From the NCBI GenBank assembly GCA_964596775.1, contig CAZQVN010000026.1:1-50065 (forward strand): 50,065 nt of DNA, written 5' to 3'. The notes beneath the pieces are model-generated. The model worked only from the letters and a program-made list of their open reading frames with translations, had not been told where the DNA came from and made no database searches. The stretch's first letter is position 1, and the number at the start of each line of letters is the position of its first letter. This DNA comes from CAZQVN01 sp964596775 (lineage in GTDB: Bacteria; Eisenbacteria; RBG-16-71-46; JABDJR01; JAWXBZ01). A program made the translations under genes and the position numbers. Below, in pieces: positions 23,491-31,216 of the stretch.

Positions 23491-26307
23491 TCAGCGGCCT
23501 TTCCCCGAGGGGGACAGCGTCATGATGTAGGTCCGCATGGCCTGCAGCTGCTTTCTCGTGTCTCCCCCGAACACTGTCTGGTTCGGCGACACGCCCTCGT
23601 AGAAGAAAGTGGGCATCCGGGTGCCTTCCTGGATCGCCTGGGGGTCGAGCAGCCACTCCTCGATCCAGTCGCCGCGGAGCCGTTCCCGGGCCATGGCCAG
23701 GTCCGGCGCCCGGTCGGCGGCGCTGACTCCGGGCCGATCCTGGTCGTGGCACTTGAGACACTGGAACTGCTCGAACAGGAGCTTGCCGGCCGCCAGGTAC
23801 TCGGGGTCCGCACCCGCCCGCTGGTCGCTGAGGAAGTAATTGGCGCCCGCGTCCGAGGCGAAGTAGCGAATCAGAGTATTGACTTCATCGTCCGTGAACT
23901 CGAACGTCGGCATCCGGACCTTGAGCCAGGGGCGGATCGGCGACGGGTGCTTGAGGAACGAGAACAGCCACTCCGAACGGACCTTGGCGCCCTCGCCGGT
24001 CAGCGGTGGCGGCCAGTACCCCTGGTCCTCGATGGTGGGCCGGATGGCGCCGCCGCGCTCGCCGATCACGTGGCAGCCGATGCAGTTCAGCTCCTCGGTC
24101 ATCCACACGCCCTTCTGGACCAGCGCCTCCTCGGCGGTGAACTGGACCCGGCGGTGGGGCACGATGTTTTCCTTGGTGTAGCCCATGAGAGCCACGGAAA
24201 TGGCCTCGGCTTCCTCTTCCGTAAATCCGAACTTCGGCATCTTCAGGCGTTCATCCAGGGACTTGACCCGACCGGTATCGAAGATCCGCGGTTCCAGCAG
24301 CTTCCGGGTGATCCACGCCGATGTCGTGTGCGGGATGTCGTGGATCACGCCGAAATCCATCTGACCGGCCTTCTTGCTGCCTTCGGTCGTCAGCGCCGTT
24401 CCGATCGGCTGGGCGTTTTCGAATCCGGTGATGTCGTGGCAGCCGAAACAGCCGTAGCGGGTGACCATCTTTTCCCCGACGAACAGCTCGCGGTCGGCGG
24501 CGGACATGCCGCCCAGTTGCGCGGTCGCCGCCTCCACGGTGGCCCTCTGGGTCAGGTACTCCATGGCGATCTCATCGACCACCGCCGGGTCCGACTGGAC
24601 CACGGGCATCTCCTCGAATTCCGTATTGCGGTTGGAGATCAGGAACGCGGTGAGGTCCGCGGCTTCCTGGTCGGTCAGGCGCATGTTCGGCATCCGCGTC
24701 TCGTCCCAGTAGTGCTTCGGATCCTTGAGCCAGGCGAAGACCCAGCCCGGATCGAGCTTGCTCCCGGTACCCGAAAGCTCGGGGCCGAACCGCATCGGTG
24801 AACTCCGGGTCTTCGCCGCATCCGGCGGATCGCCCAGGACATGGCAGCCCCGGCAGCCGATCTCGTCGAACAGGTTCTGCCCGCTCAGAACGTTGCCGGA
24901 GGGAGGCGCGGGGTGGCCGGCTCCCTGCCCGGACACACTCACGATGTACTTCGTGAGGGAGGCGATTTCCGTCCGCTCGCGCTGGACCAGTTTTTCGGTG
25001 GGTTCCGCCGCCACTCCGAAGAAACGGGGCATGCGCGCGTATTCGGTAAAGCTGGTCGGGTCGGCGATCCAGCGGTTGATCCAGTCCGGGGACACCTTCG
25101 AAGCGATGTTTTCCAGCGACGGGCCGACCTTGCGCAGGTCCTCATATCCGCGCAGGTTGTGGCATCCGTAGCAGCCGCTCTTTTCGATCAGCTCCATGCC
25201 GTGATTGAGCACCGGGGCACCCGGAATGTGCGGCTGCTGCTCGTAGTGGCACTTGAGGCAGGACGATTCGACCCGCCCCTTTTCCAGCATCGGGTAATCC
25301 CACATGTGCAGTTCGTGCCAGCCGTACTTCTCTTTCCACTCCTTCTCCTGTTCGTGCCCGGATGGAGTATGCGCGGCATTGACGAAATCGGTGGCCCAGC
25401 CGCTGCCTCCATGACAGGTCGTGCACCCGAACTGTTCGATGGAGTGCGGCGATTTCGAGGACAGGAACGTGTCCAGTCGGGGATGGGTGCGGAACGGCTG
25501 GGGAGCATCCTCGTACCCCACCTTGTCGATGGCAAGGTGGCAGGTCGTGCAGCGGTCCACCCGCAGGGCGCCGGCGAAGTTCATGTCGAACGTCAGGTCG
25601 GGAACAAGGATCTGCTTGACCTGCAGCGTGGGCTTCATGAAATCGAGCAATGGGGCGTTCAGGATGGCGGACTTGAAGCCGGGCTCGATCCTCTCGAGCT
25701 TCGTTTCGAGAACGGTCAGCTCCTGGGTGGCCTGGCTGACCTTCTTCTGGATTTCCGTGCGTCCCGCCGAAACAGCCGCCAGCTGCGCCTGCACGGCGTC
25801 CCGCTCCGCGGTCAGCTTCTTGACCGTGTCGTCCAGTTCGCGGATCTTTTCGAACTGGCGATCGAGGTCGGCCTTCTTCTTTTCTAGCCCCTTTTCGTGG
25901 GCCGCCAGTGCCGTCTCGTAATCGTAGCGATCGACGTCATAAATGGCCCGGGCGAATCGCCAGGCCTGATCCGCCTTGTAGATGGCCCCGTTCTGACGGG
26001 TCAGCTCCTTCTCGAGCTTCCGCACGTCTCCCGTTTTCGCCTTGAGATCCTGCTCCGCGGCCGCCAGTTCTTCCTTGAGCTTCTTGAATTCGGGCGTTTC
26101 GACCCGGGCGGCCGTGGCCTTCAACTCGTTGCGGGCCCGCTCGACCTCCATGCGGTTGAACTGGACCTGGTACTGCTTCCATTCGCGGGCGTAATCGGCC
26201 CAGATCATCCAGAGGACCGTCGCGGTCAGGACCACGCCGCTGATCGCGAAATACCGGTTGATCCGCGGCAACCTGTATACGTGTTCTGTCTCGTCTTTGT
26301 CGGCCAT
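23491..26307 (-). CDS. Membrane-anchored eight-heme cytochrome c of the bc-type complex
   Basis: A 938-residue protein. One membrane helix (about 20-37) is followed by a long charged coiled coil (about 45-205) and then the periplasmic heme part. Eight CxxCH motifs lie at residues 253, 295, 350, 379, 485, 620, 742 and 850. Five cytochrome-c-like modules repeat in the second half, each with a (D/E)W...(D/E/H)P...(R/K)MP pattern in which the Met is a probable axial ligand (e.g. RMPRFF, RMPNMR, KMPKFGF, RMPTFEF, RMPTFF). It is the fourth gene after Rieske and the two cytochrome b halves, so it probably replaces cytochrome c1/f and passes electrons onward. ATG 26307 has AGGAG upstream. Such size with a coiled coil is unusual. 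Confidence 0.9.
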   Translation of the reverse strand: MADKDETEHVYRLPRINRYFAISGVVLTATVLWMIWADYAREWKQYQVQFNRMEVERARNELKATAARVETPEFKKLKEELAAAEQDLKAKTGDVRKLEKELTRQNGAIYKADQAWRFARAIYDVDRYDYETALAAHEKGLEKKKADLDRQFEKIRELDDTVKKLTAERDAVQAQLAAVSAGRTEIQKKVSQATQELTVLETKLERIEPGFKSAILNAPLLDFMKPTLQVKQILVPDLTFDMNFAGALRVDRCTTCHLAIDKVGYEDAPQPFRTHPRLDTFLSSKSPHSIEQFGCTTCHGGSGWATDFVNAAHTPSGHEQEKEWKEKYGWHELHMWDYPMLEKGRVESSCLKCHYEQQPHIPGAPVLNHGMELIEKSGCYGCHNLRGYEDLRKVGPSLENIASKVSPDWINRWIADPTSFTEYARMPRFFGVAAEPTEKLVQRERTEIASLTKYIVSVSGQGAGHPAPPSGNVLSGQNLFDEIGCRGCHVLGDPPDAAKTRSSPMRFGPELSGTGSKLDPGWVFAWLKDPKHYWDETRMPNMRLTDQEAADLTAFLISNRNTEFEEMPVVQSDPAVVDEIAMEYLTQRATVEAATAQLGGMSAADRELFVGEKMVTRYGCFGCHDITGFENAQPIGTALTTEGSKKAGQMDFGVIHDIPHTTSAWITRKLLEPRIFDTGRVKSLDERLKMPKFGFTEEEAEAISVALMGYTKENIVPHRRVQFTAEEALVQKGVWMTEELNCIGCHVIGERGGAIRPTIEDQGYWPPPLTGEGAKVRSEWLFSFLKHPSPIRPWLKVRMPTFEFTDDEVNTLIRYFASDAGANYFLSDQRAGADPEYLAAGKLLFEQFQCLKCHDQDRPGVSAADRAPDLAMARERLRGDWIEEWLLDPQAIQEGTRMPTFFYEGVSPNQTVFGGDTRKQLQAMRTYIMTLSPSGKGR

Positions 26308-26361
26308 TCAGGCTCCTGGATACCCTCCGACACGGGCCGGAGAGGCACGATTACGACCGGA

Positions 26362-27438
26362 TCAGATGTTGAAGAAGAACTCCGGGATCGCGATCAGATA
26401 CTTCAGATTGAACAGCCACCGCATGTACATCTTCATGGGCAGCGACGCCATGATCAGGAAGAGATAGGCCATGATCATGAACCGCGAATGACCCATCTCC
26501 TCGTACATCTTCTTGAAGACCGTCTTGGCCATGATCGGCGGCATGATCACCAGAAAACCGATCACGAGAACGAACCCGGGGAGTTCGCGGAGAAACCAGT
26601 GATCGGGCAGCGGCTGACTCAACATCTTGATCCAGAAGTACTCGGACAGGTTGACGTTGACCAGCGCTTCCAGCTTGTGAACGTCCCAGTATTCGTAGGG
26701 TCCGAAGAAATTCCAGTTCGGACCGCGCAGGAACGTGCCCATCACGATGAGCAGCACCCAGAGGACGACGAACCCGAAGAGAAACACCGTGATGGCGAAC
26801 GGGCGCTCCTTGAACGTGAAGTAGCCGTTCCCCTTGGGGTTCTTGTCGATGTACGGGATGGCGATCAGGCCCACGATGATGAGTCCTGGCAGCACCACTC
26901 CGGCCAGCCACGGGTCGTAATAGACGAGCATTTCCTGGAGACCGAGGAAGTACCAGGGAGCCTTCGAGGGATTCGGCGAATCGGCCGGGTTGGCCGGCTG
27001 CTCGATCGGCGCCTTGACGAGAATCGACCAGACGATGAGAAACGCCGACATGAGGATCATGCAGATGAATTCGACGTAGACGAGGTCGGGCCAGACGAAG
27101 ATCTTGTCGCGCCCCTCGACTTCGACCTGCGGTTTTTCCCCTTTTTCCTTGGCCGTATCGTAGTCGATGGCCTGTTTCATCGAGGCCCAGATGAAGAAGG
27201 ACACCGAAAAGATCAGGATCACGATCGGCACGTTGTCCGGCTTGGCAAGGACGGTGCGGAAATTCGGATCCAGCGAGGACAGCGCGAAAAACGCCGTGAT
27301 GGCGATCATCGTGGCGATCATGGCCTTCGTCGACCAGAGCTGCCTGACGAACAGGGACGCCGTGAACCCGATGCCGAAGACGGTGACCAGCATCGAGGGC
27401 GCCGTGATCCAGTTGATGAACCCCTTTATCAGATCCAT
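26362..27438 (-). CDS. Cytochrome b, C-terminal half (subunit IV-like)
   Basis: A 358-residue polytopic protein with about eight or nine membrane helices. The quinol-oxidising-site motif P(E)WY appears as KAPWYFLGLQEML, after the typical PANPADSPNPSKAP region, as in b6f subunit IV. It is much longer than subunit IV (about 160 residues), with extra helices before and after the core. It lies between the b N-terminal half and the cytochrome c gene. GGAGG precedes ATG 27438. The Glu of PEWY is replaced (APWY), a variation that may alter proton exit. Confidence 0.88.
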   Translation of the reverse strand: MDLIKGFINWITAPSMLVTVFGIGFTASLFVRQLWSTKAMIATMIAITAFFALSSLDPNFRTVLAKPDNVPIVILIFSVSFFIWASMKQAIDYDTAKEKGEKPQVEVEGRDKIFVWPDLVYVEFICMILMSAFLIVWSILVKAPIEQPANPADSPNPSKAPWYFLGLQEMLVYYDPWLAGVVLPGLIIVGLIAIPYIDKNPKGNGYFTFKERPFAITVFLFGFVVLWVLLIVMGTFLRGPNWNFFGPYEYWDVHKLEALVNVNLSEYFWIKMLSQPLPDHWFLRELPGFVLVIGFLVIMPPIMAKTVFKKMYEEMGHSRFMIMAYLFLIMASLPMKMYMRWLFNLKYLIAIPEFFFNI

Positions 27439-27481
27439 GAAGCCATCCGCCTCCCCTGTCCTGGCATGACCGAATCCGGAC

Positions 27482-28288
27482 TCACAGCGGGCCGGAGATC
27501 CCGCCGGCGTCCTTGCGGACCCGCCAGAAGTGAAGAGCCATCAGGAATCCCGCCAGGAGCGGCACGCCCACGCAGTGAAGTACGTAGAATCGCAGCAGCG
27601 CGCCCGCACCCACGAAACGACCTCCGAGGAGCGCGAACCGCACATCGCTGCCCGCATGCACGAGGCTGATGTCGCCGAGCTTCAGCATGGCGGCCCCGGG
27701 TCCTTCGTGCCCGATGAACGGTGTGGCCCGGGCCATGTTCGTTCCGACCGTGACCGCCCAGATGGCCAGCTGATCCCACGGCAGCAGATAGCCGGTGAAC
27801 GACAGGAACATCGTGATGACCAGAAGAATGACCCCGACGCCCCAGTTGAACTCGCGGGGCGGCTTGTAGGACCCGGTCATGAACACGCGAAGCATGTGCA
27901 GCCAGACGGAAATGACCATGAGGTGCGCGCCCCAGCGGTGCAGCTCGCGCATGATCCCGAGGGGCACCTGGTCGCGCAGGTCGAGAATGTCCGCGTAGGC
28001 ATATTCGACCGTCGGCCGGTAGTAGAACATCAGCAGCAGACCGGTGAACGTGAGGACGAGAAACAGGAAGAAGGAAATGCCGCCCATGCACCAGGTGTAG
28101 CGCAGCTTGATTCCCGTCTTGCGGGACCGGACGGGGTGCAGGTGAAGCAGAACGTTGCTGGTGACCGTGAGAGTCCTGTTGCGGCGGTCTTCCGGATACC
28201 CGTGCCGGAAGAACGACTTCCAGACCTGGCTCTGGGTCATTCCCGCCATCAGCTTTTTCTTCGGCGCCGGTTTTTTTGCTGTGGCCAC
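27482..28288 (-). CDS. Cytochrome b, N-terminal half (b6-like)
   Basis: A 268-residue protein with four core helices that bind two b hemes. The heme ligands are in HRWGAHLMVISVWLH (helix B; first and last His 14 apart) and HCVGVPLLAGFLMALH (helix D; 15 apart). The 15-residue spacing in helix D is the b6 type. GYLLPWDQLAIWAVTVGTN matches the quinone-site loop. I chose GTG 28288, just after GGGGGG; an in-frame GTG at 28327 is also possible. It lies 58 nt after the Rieske gene. Confidence 0.9.
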   Translation of the reverse strand: MATAKKPAPKKKLMAGMTQSQVWKSFFRHGYPEDRRNRTLTVTSNVLLHLHPVRSRKTGIKLRYTWCMGGISFFLFLVLTFTGLLLMFYYRPTVEYAYADILDLRDQVPLGIMRELHRWGAHLMVISVWLHMLRVFMTGSYKPPREFNWGVGVILLVITMFLSFTGYLLPWDQLAIWAVTVGTNMARATPFIGHEGPGAAMLKLGDISLVHAGSDVRFALLGGRFVGAGALLRFYVLHCVGVPLLAGFLMALHFWRVRKDAGGISGPL

Positions 28289-28346
28289 ATACCCCCCGTT
28301 GGCCCGCCGGCATCCCGCGCGGGCCACTGCTCAAGTGCGACTGAAA

Positions 28347-28991
28347 TCAGGTCAGCTTGAGGAATGAATCCGGGTCGGTCCACTGACCCTTCTCAAACTG
28401 GTAGACCTTGCTCTTGTCGATCAGGATCTGGCCGTCATCGGCCCAGACGATACGCACACGCTCCAACGGGCGCGGTGCGGGACCTTCGAAGTTGATCCCC
28501 GACATGTAGAAACCGGAGCCATGACAGGGGCACTTGAACTTCCCCTCGTTCGGCAGCCAGGTCGGCAGGCATCCGAGATGCGTGCAGACGGCGAGGATCC
28601 CGTACATGCCTTCTTCAACCCGCACGATCCAGACCTGGTACTGCTGCTTCCATCGTTCGTCCACGCCCATGTTGTAGTCGCCGGGAAAGCCGGCCTTGAA
28701 CTCCTGGGGAGGCTCGTAGAGAACGTTCGGAAAGAGGAAACGTACGGAACCGATCGTCGTGGCGGCCAGCGCGGCGGTAAAGGTTATCCAGCCGATGGAA
28801 ATGGCCGACATGAAACCGCGGCGGTCCATCTTTTCGCCGGCGGCGGGTTTGGCGGGTGCCGCGGGTTTGGCCGTCGCGGGAGCGGCGGCCTTTGCGGGCG
28901 CCGGCGAGGCGGCGCGGGGGACCGGCGCCGCTTCCGCGGCTCCGGATTCACTTCCGGGTTTATCTTCGCCAGTGGACTTGTCGTCCGCCAT
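28347..28991 (-). CDS. Rieske iron-sulfur protein
   Basis: A 214-residue subunit that moves electrons from quinol to the c-type cytochrome. The 2Fe-2S ligands are in CTHLGC (136-141) and CPCHGSGF (154-161). A Tat-like motif MDRRGFMS (55-62) precedes the single membrane helix (about 63-86). Before it lies a 50-residue cytoplasmic tail very rich in Ala, Pro and Lys. ATG 28991 has GAGGGG 6 nt upstream and a good promoter at 29119-29147. First gene of the bc operon. Confidence 0.94.
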   Translation of the reverse strand: MADDKSTGEDKPGSESGAAEAAPVPRAASPAPAKAAAPATAKPAAPAKPAAGEKMDRRGFMSAISIGWITFTAALAATTIGSVRFLFPNVLYEPPQEFKAGFPGDYNMGVDERWKQQYQVWIVRVEEGMYGILAVCTHLGCLPTWLPNEGKFKCPCHGSGFYMSGINFEGPAPRPLERVRIVWADDGQILIDKSKVYQFEKGQWTDPDSFLKLT

Positions 28992-29118
28992 GCGCGCCCC
29001 TCACTGCTTCGGTAAGGTTATGGGAGCTGAAGATTCCATGGACCGAGGAAAATCAGGCTCTGGACTGTGGTGTTGCCGGGCAAGGGCCCGAATCGACACC
29101 GGTCCACATCACGGCCGC

Positions 29119-29147
29119 AGTATCCTGAAAGCTCGAGTTTCTGTCAA
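29119..29147 (-). promoter_or_regulatory. Promoter of the bc-complex operon
   Basis: Minus strand TTGACA (29142-29147), a 17-nt spacer and GATACT (29119-29124). Start near 29112, about 120 nt before the Rieske ATG. Quality is among the best in the window. Confidence 0.7.
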
Positions 29148-29148
29148 G

Positions 29149-29164
29149 CATGACGAACGTCATG
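29149..29164. promoter_or_regulatory. Palindrome abutting the bc operon -35
   Basis: CATGACG-AA-CGTCATG, a perfect 7-bp inverted repeat with a 2-nt centre, begins one base upstream of the -35. Its centre is about -44 from the predicted start, close to the position used by class II activators. The regulator is unknown. The rest of 28992-29248 holds no gene that I see. Confidence 0.5.
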
Positions 29165-29248
29165 GACACTTCATCGACACTTCCGCCCGTCGATGTCGCG
29201 CGTTTTCGACGCGCTCTGCCCGCGGAGGAGCGATCCTCGCGCCCCTGG

Positions 29249-30139
29249 TCAGGGATTCGGCCACCCCTCGAGCAGTTCCAGCGCGGCCCGCTGTACCTTG
29301 ATATCCTCGTCCGACCGTGACAGCTCGTCGATCAACGCGCGGGATTCGGGGTTCTTAAGGAGACCCGCGGCCCGCATTGCGTTGATCATCGCCTCCTGGC
29401 GCTGTTCGTCGCTGAGATCCGGGACGGAGCCCAGGTAGGCGCGGTCCAGCATGCGATGGAGGACCGGCAGGCCGGACGGGCTCCCGATGCGGGCGAGCGC
29501 CAGCGCCGCATTCCACCGCACATCGTGCTGCGGATCGTTGAGAAGCCCCTCGAGATCGGGGATCGCCTCCGTGGCCTTCAGGTGACCCAGCGCGAACGCT
29601 GCCACCTTGCGCAGCCCCGGATCGGCATCGGAGAGCAGGGGCACGAGACCGGGAATCGCCTCCCGGGTCTCCGAGGCGCCCAGCGCCCACGCGGCGTACC
29701 CGCGTGTTTCGGGATCGTTGTCTTGAAGCGCTTCGAGCAGGGCGGGAGCGGCTTCAGGAGTTCGCAGCTGCCCCATCGCCAGAACCAGATAGCGGCGTAT
29801 TTCCGGCGCCTTCCCCCCCGAGTCGCGAAACGCAAGGATGACCTGCCGGGCAAGTTCGGGATCCTTCCGCGCCTTTTCATCGCGGGCGAGCAGGACCGAC
29901 AGTTCGTAGGCCGCCTGCCAGGATTCGCGGCCGGATCCGGTGCGCACCTTGTTGAGATAGTCCTCCGGCTCGTCTCCCCCGCCGAGGATGACCCCGCCGA
30001 GAACGAAAAACGCCACGAGAACCCCCACGATGACCAGGGGGACGAGAACGAACTGCATCAGCACGGAAAAAGTCAGGCTGAGGGGACTTTTTTCGGGAGC
30101 GCCGAGGCCCGGCGTGGAGGAAGAACCCGGTTCCGTCAT
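29249..30139 (-). CDS. Membrane-anchored HEAT-repeat protein
   Basis: A 296-residue protein with a membrane helix (about 25-50) and a C-terminal array of HEAT/PBS-lyase-like repeats from about 95 on. Repeats such as IRRYLVLAMGQLRTPEAAPALLEAL, TRGYAAWALGASETREAIPGL, LRKVAAFALGHLKATEAIPDL and VRWNAALALARIGSPSGLPVL are evident. HEAT arrays bind partner proteins. It starts 2 nt after the rhodanese stop and is the last gene of a three-gene operon directly upstream of the bc operon. It could serve assembly or anchoring of that complex, an inference from position. Confidence 0.82.
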   Translation of the reverse strand: MTEPGSSSTPGLGAPEKSPLSLTFSVLMQFVLVPLVIVGVLVAFFVLGGVILGGGDEPEDYLNKVRTGSGRESWQAAYELSVLLARDEKARKDPELARQVILAFRDSGGKAPEIRRYLVLAMGQLRTPEAAPALLEALQDNDPETRGYAAWALGASETREAIPGLVPLLSDADPGLRKVAAFALGHLKATEAIPDLEGLLNDPQHDVRWNAALALARIGSPSGLPVLHRMLDRAYLGSVPDLSDEQRQEAMINAMRAAGLLKNPESRALIDELSRSDEDIKVQRAALELLEGWPNP

Positions 30140-30141
30140 CG

Positions 30142-30480
30142 TCAGTACCGCGGCATGTCCGGGTCGATGTCATCCGCCCAGCGGTTGACGCCGCCGGACA
30201 GGCTCGTTACGTCCATGTACCCCTCCTGGCGGAGCCACAGCGCCACCTGAAAGCTTCTCATGCCGCTGTGGCAGTAAACGACGAGTTTTTCATTGCGATC
30301 GAGTTCCGCGGCATGGCGTGCCTCGATCTCGTTCATGGGCAGGTGCACGTCGCCGGGAATCCGGCAGTATTCGTGTTCCCAGTCCTCCCGGACGTCGATC
30401 AGCCTGAAGGCGACACCCGCCTTCTGCATCGCCGCCACGGAAGCGGGATCGATCTCGATGTTTTCATGGATGTTGCTCAC
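30142..30480 (-). CDS. Single-domain rhodanese-like protein
   Basis: A 112-residue sulfurtransferase-type domain. The active-site loop CHSGMRS carries the catalytic Cys; LIDVREDWEHEYCRIPGDVHLPM is the typical N-terminal signature and LSGGVNRWADDID the C-terminal one. It has no signal peptide. GTG 30480 has GGGAG 6 nt upstream. It lies between a 4-TM gene and a HEAT gene. A role in sulfur transfer is known for the family; substrate unknown. Confidence 0.9.
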   Translation of the reverse strand: MSNIHENIEIDPASVAAMQKAGVAFRLIDVREDWEHEYCRIPGDVHLPMNEIEARHAAELDRNEKLVVYCHSGMRSFQVALWLRQEGYMDVTSLSGGVNRWADDIDPDMPRY

Positions 30481-30497
30481 GTGAACTCCCCCGTCGG

Positions 30498-31007
30498 TCA
30501 GGTGGCCTGCGGCAGTGCCGGTTGATTCTCCTCGAGCTCCTCGATTTCCCGGCCCAGGCGGTCGATCAGCGCCACGCAGGCGATGACGGTCTGGAACTCC
30601 GCGTAGACGGTCCAGATGTTCAGGACAAGCGCGAGCAGGGCCGCGCCCCCGTGAACCAGCGGAGGAAGCACCTTCGTATCCGCCCCGCCACCGAGAACGA
30701 ACGCGGTGATCGTGGCCAGGATCGCCAGCGTGGCCGGCAGGAACAGCCGGTTGTGCAGGTCGCGGACCGCGGCGCGATAATCCCCCTCGATCCCCGTTTC
30801 CTTGAGCACTTCCTTGATGCGTGTGCCGCAGCCGATCAGGTAGAACATGGTCATGGCGTGCGTGAAGATCACGAGGGTCGTGACGGGAATCGCCAGCAGG
30901 AAGTGCCGGAACGAAACGATTCCGGCGCTGAGCAGCAGGCCGAGCACGAACGTGGCCGCATACGCGACCATCGAAGTCATGGCCATGATGAGCAGCGCGT
31001 TAGCCAG
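30498..31007 (-). CDS. Four-helix membrane protein, unknown, probable CTG start
   Basis: About 169 residues with four membrane helices and a soluble loop (IKEVLKETGIEGDYRAAVRDLHNR) between helices 2 and 3. HAMTMFYLIG in helix 2 holds a conserved-looking His. A perfect AAGGAGG at 31015-31021 (minus) sits 7 nt before a CTG codon at 31007. The next in-frame ATG is too far away, and a TTG at 31028 lies before the Shine-Dalgarno. CTG initiation is therefore likely. First gene of the 4-TM/rhodanese/HEAT operon. Confidence 0.72.
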   Translation of the reverse strand: MANALLIMAMTSMVAYAATFVLGLLLSAGIVSFRHFLLAIPVTTLVIFTHAMTMFYLIGCGTRIKEVLKETGIEGDYRAAVRDLHNRLFLPATLAILATITAFVLGGGADTKVLPPLVHGGAALLALVLNIWTVYAEFQTVIACVALIDRLGREIEELEENQPALPQAT

Positions 31008-31114
31008 CGGGATTCCTCCTTCGTGCAAGGCGCGGTCGGGGCGTTGCCACCCGAACCAACGGTCGCCGACTTCACGGAACGACGCCGGAGCCGACCCGAT
31101 TTCAGAAACGCGCC

Positions 31115-31143
31115 ATTATGGACGAGGCTTCGCCTCATGTCGA
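31115..31143 (-). promoter_or_regulatory. Promoter of the 4-TM/rhodanese/HEAT operon, with palindrome in the spacer
   Basis: Minus strand TCGACA (31138-31143), 17-nt spacer, CATAAT (31115-31120), each 5 of 6. The spacer contains the dyad GAGGC-TTC-GCCTC (31124-31136), a possible repressor site. Confidence 0.6.
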
Positions 31144-31167
31144 GGATGGCCCGGCGAAATTTCACTC

Positions 31168-31198
31168 AAAAAAAAACGGCGGGACGAATCCCGCCGTT
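31168..31198 (-). terminator. Rho-independent terminator of the dockerin-like gene
   Basis: Minus strand AACGGCGGGA, tetraloop TTCG, TCCCGCCGTT, then a run of T to 31168. A perfect 10-bp stem with a stabilising UUCG loop, 19 nt after the stop of the gene at 31217. Confidence 0.93.
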
Positions 31199-31216
31199 CT
31201 TATTGAGCGATCCGAA

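Noticed and set aside
23398..24801. A 467-codon plus-strand open frame
   Set aside because: It is antisense to the C-terminal half of the multiheme cytochrome, which has regular CxxCH motifs.
25897..27669. A 590-codon plus-strand open frame across the cytochrome genes
   Set aside because: It is His/Asp/Glu-rich sequence typical of a high-GC antisense frame; the opposite strand encodes clear cytochrome b and c proteins.
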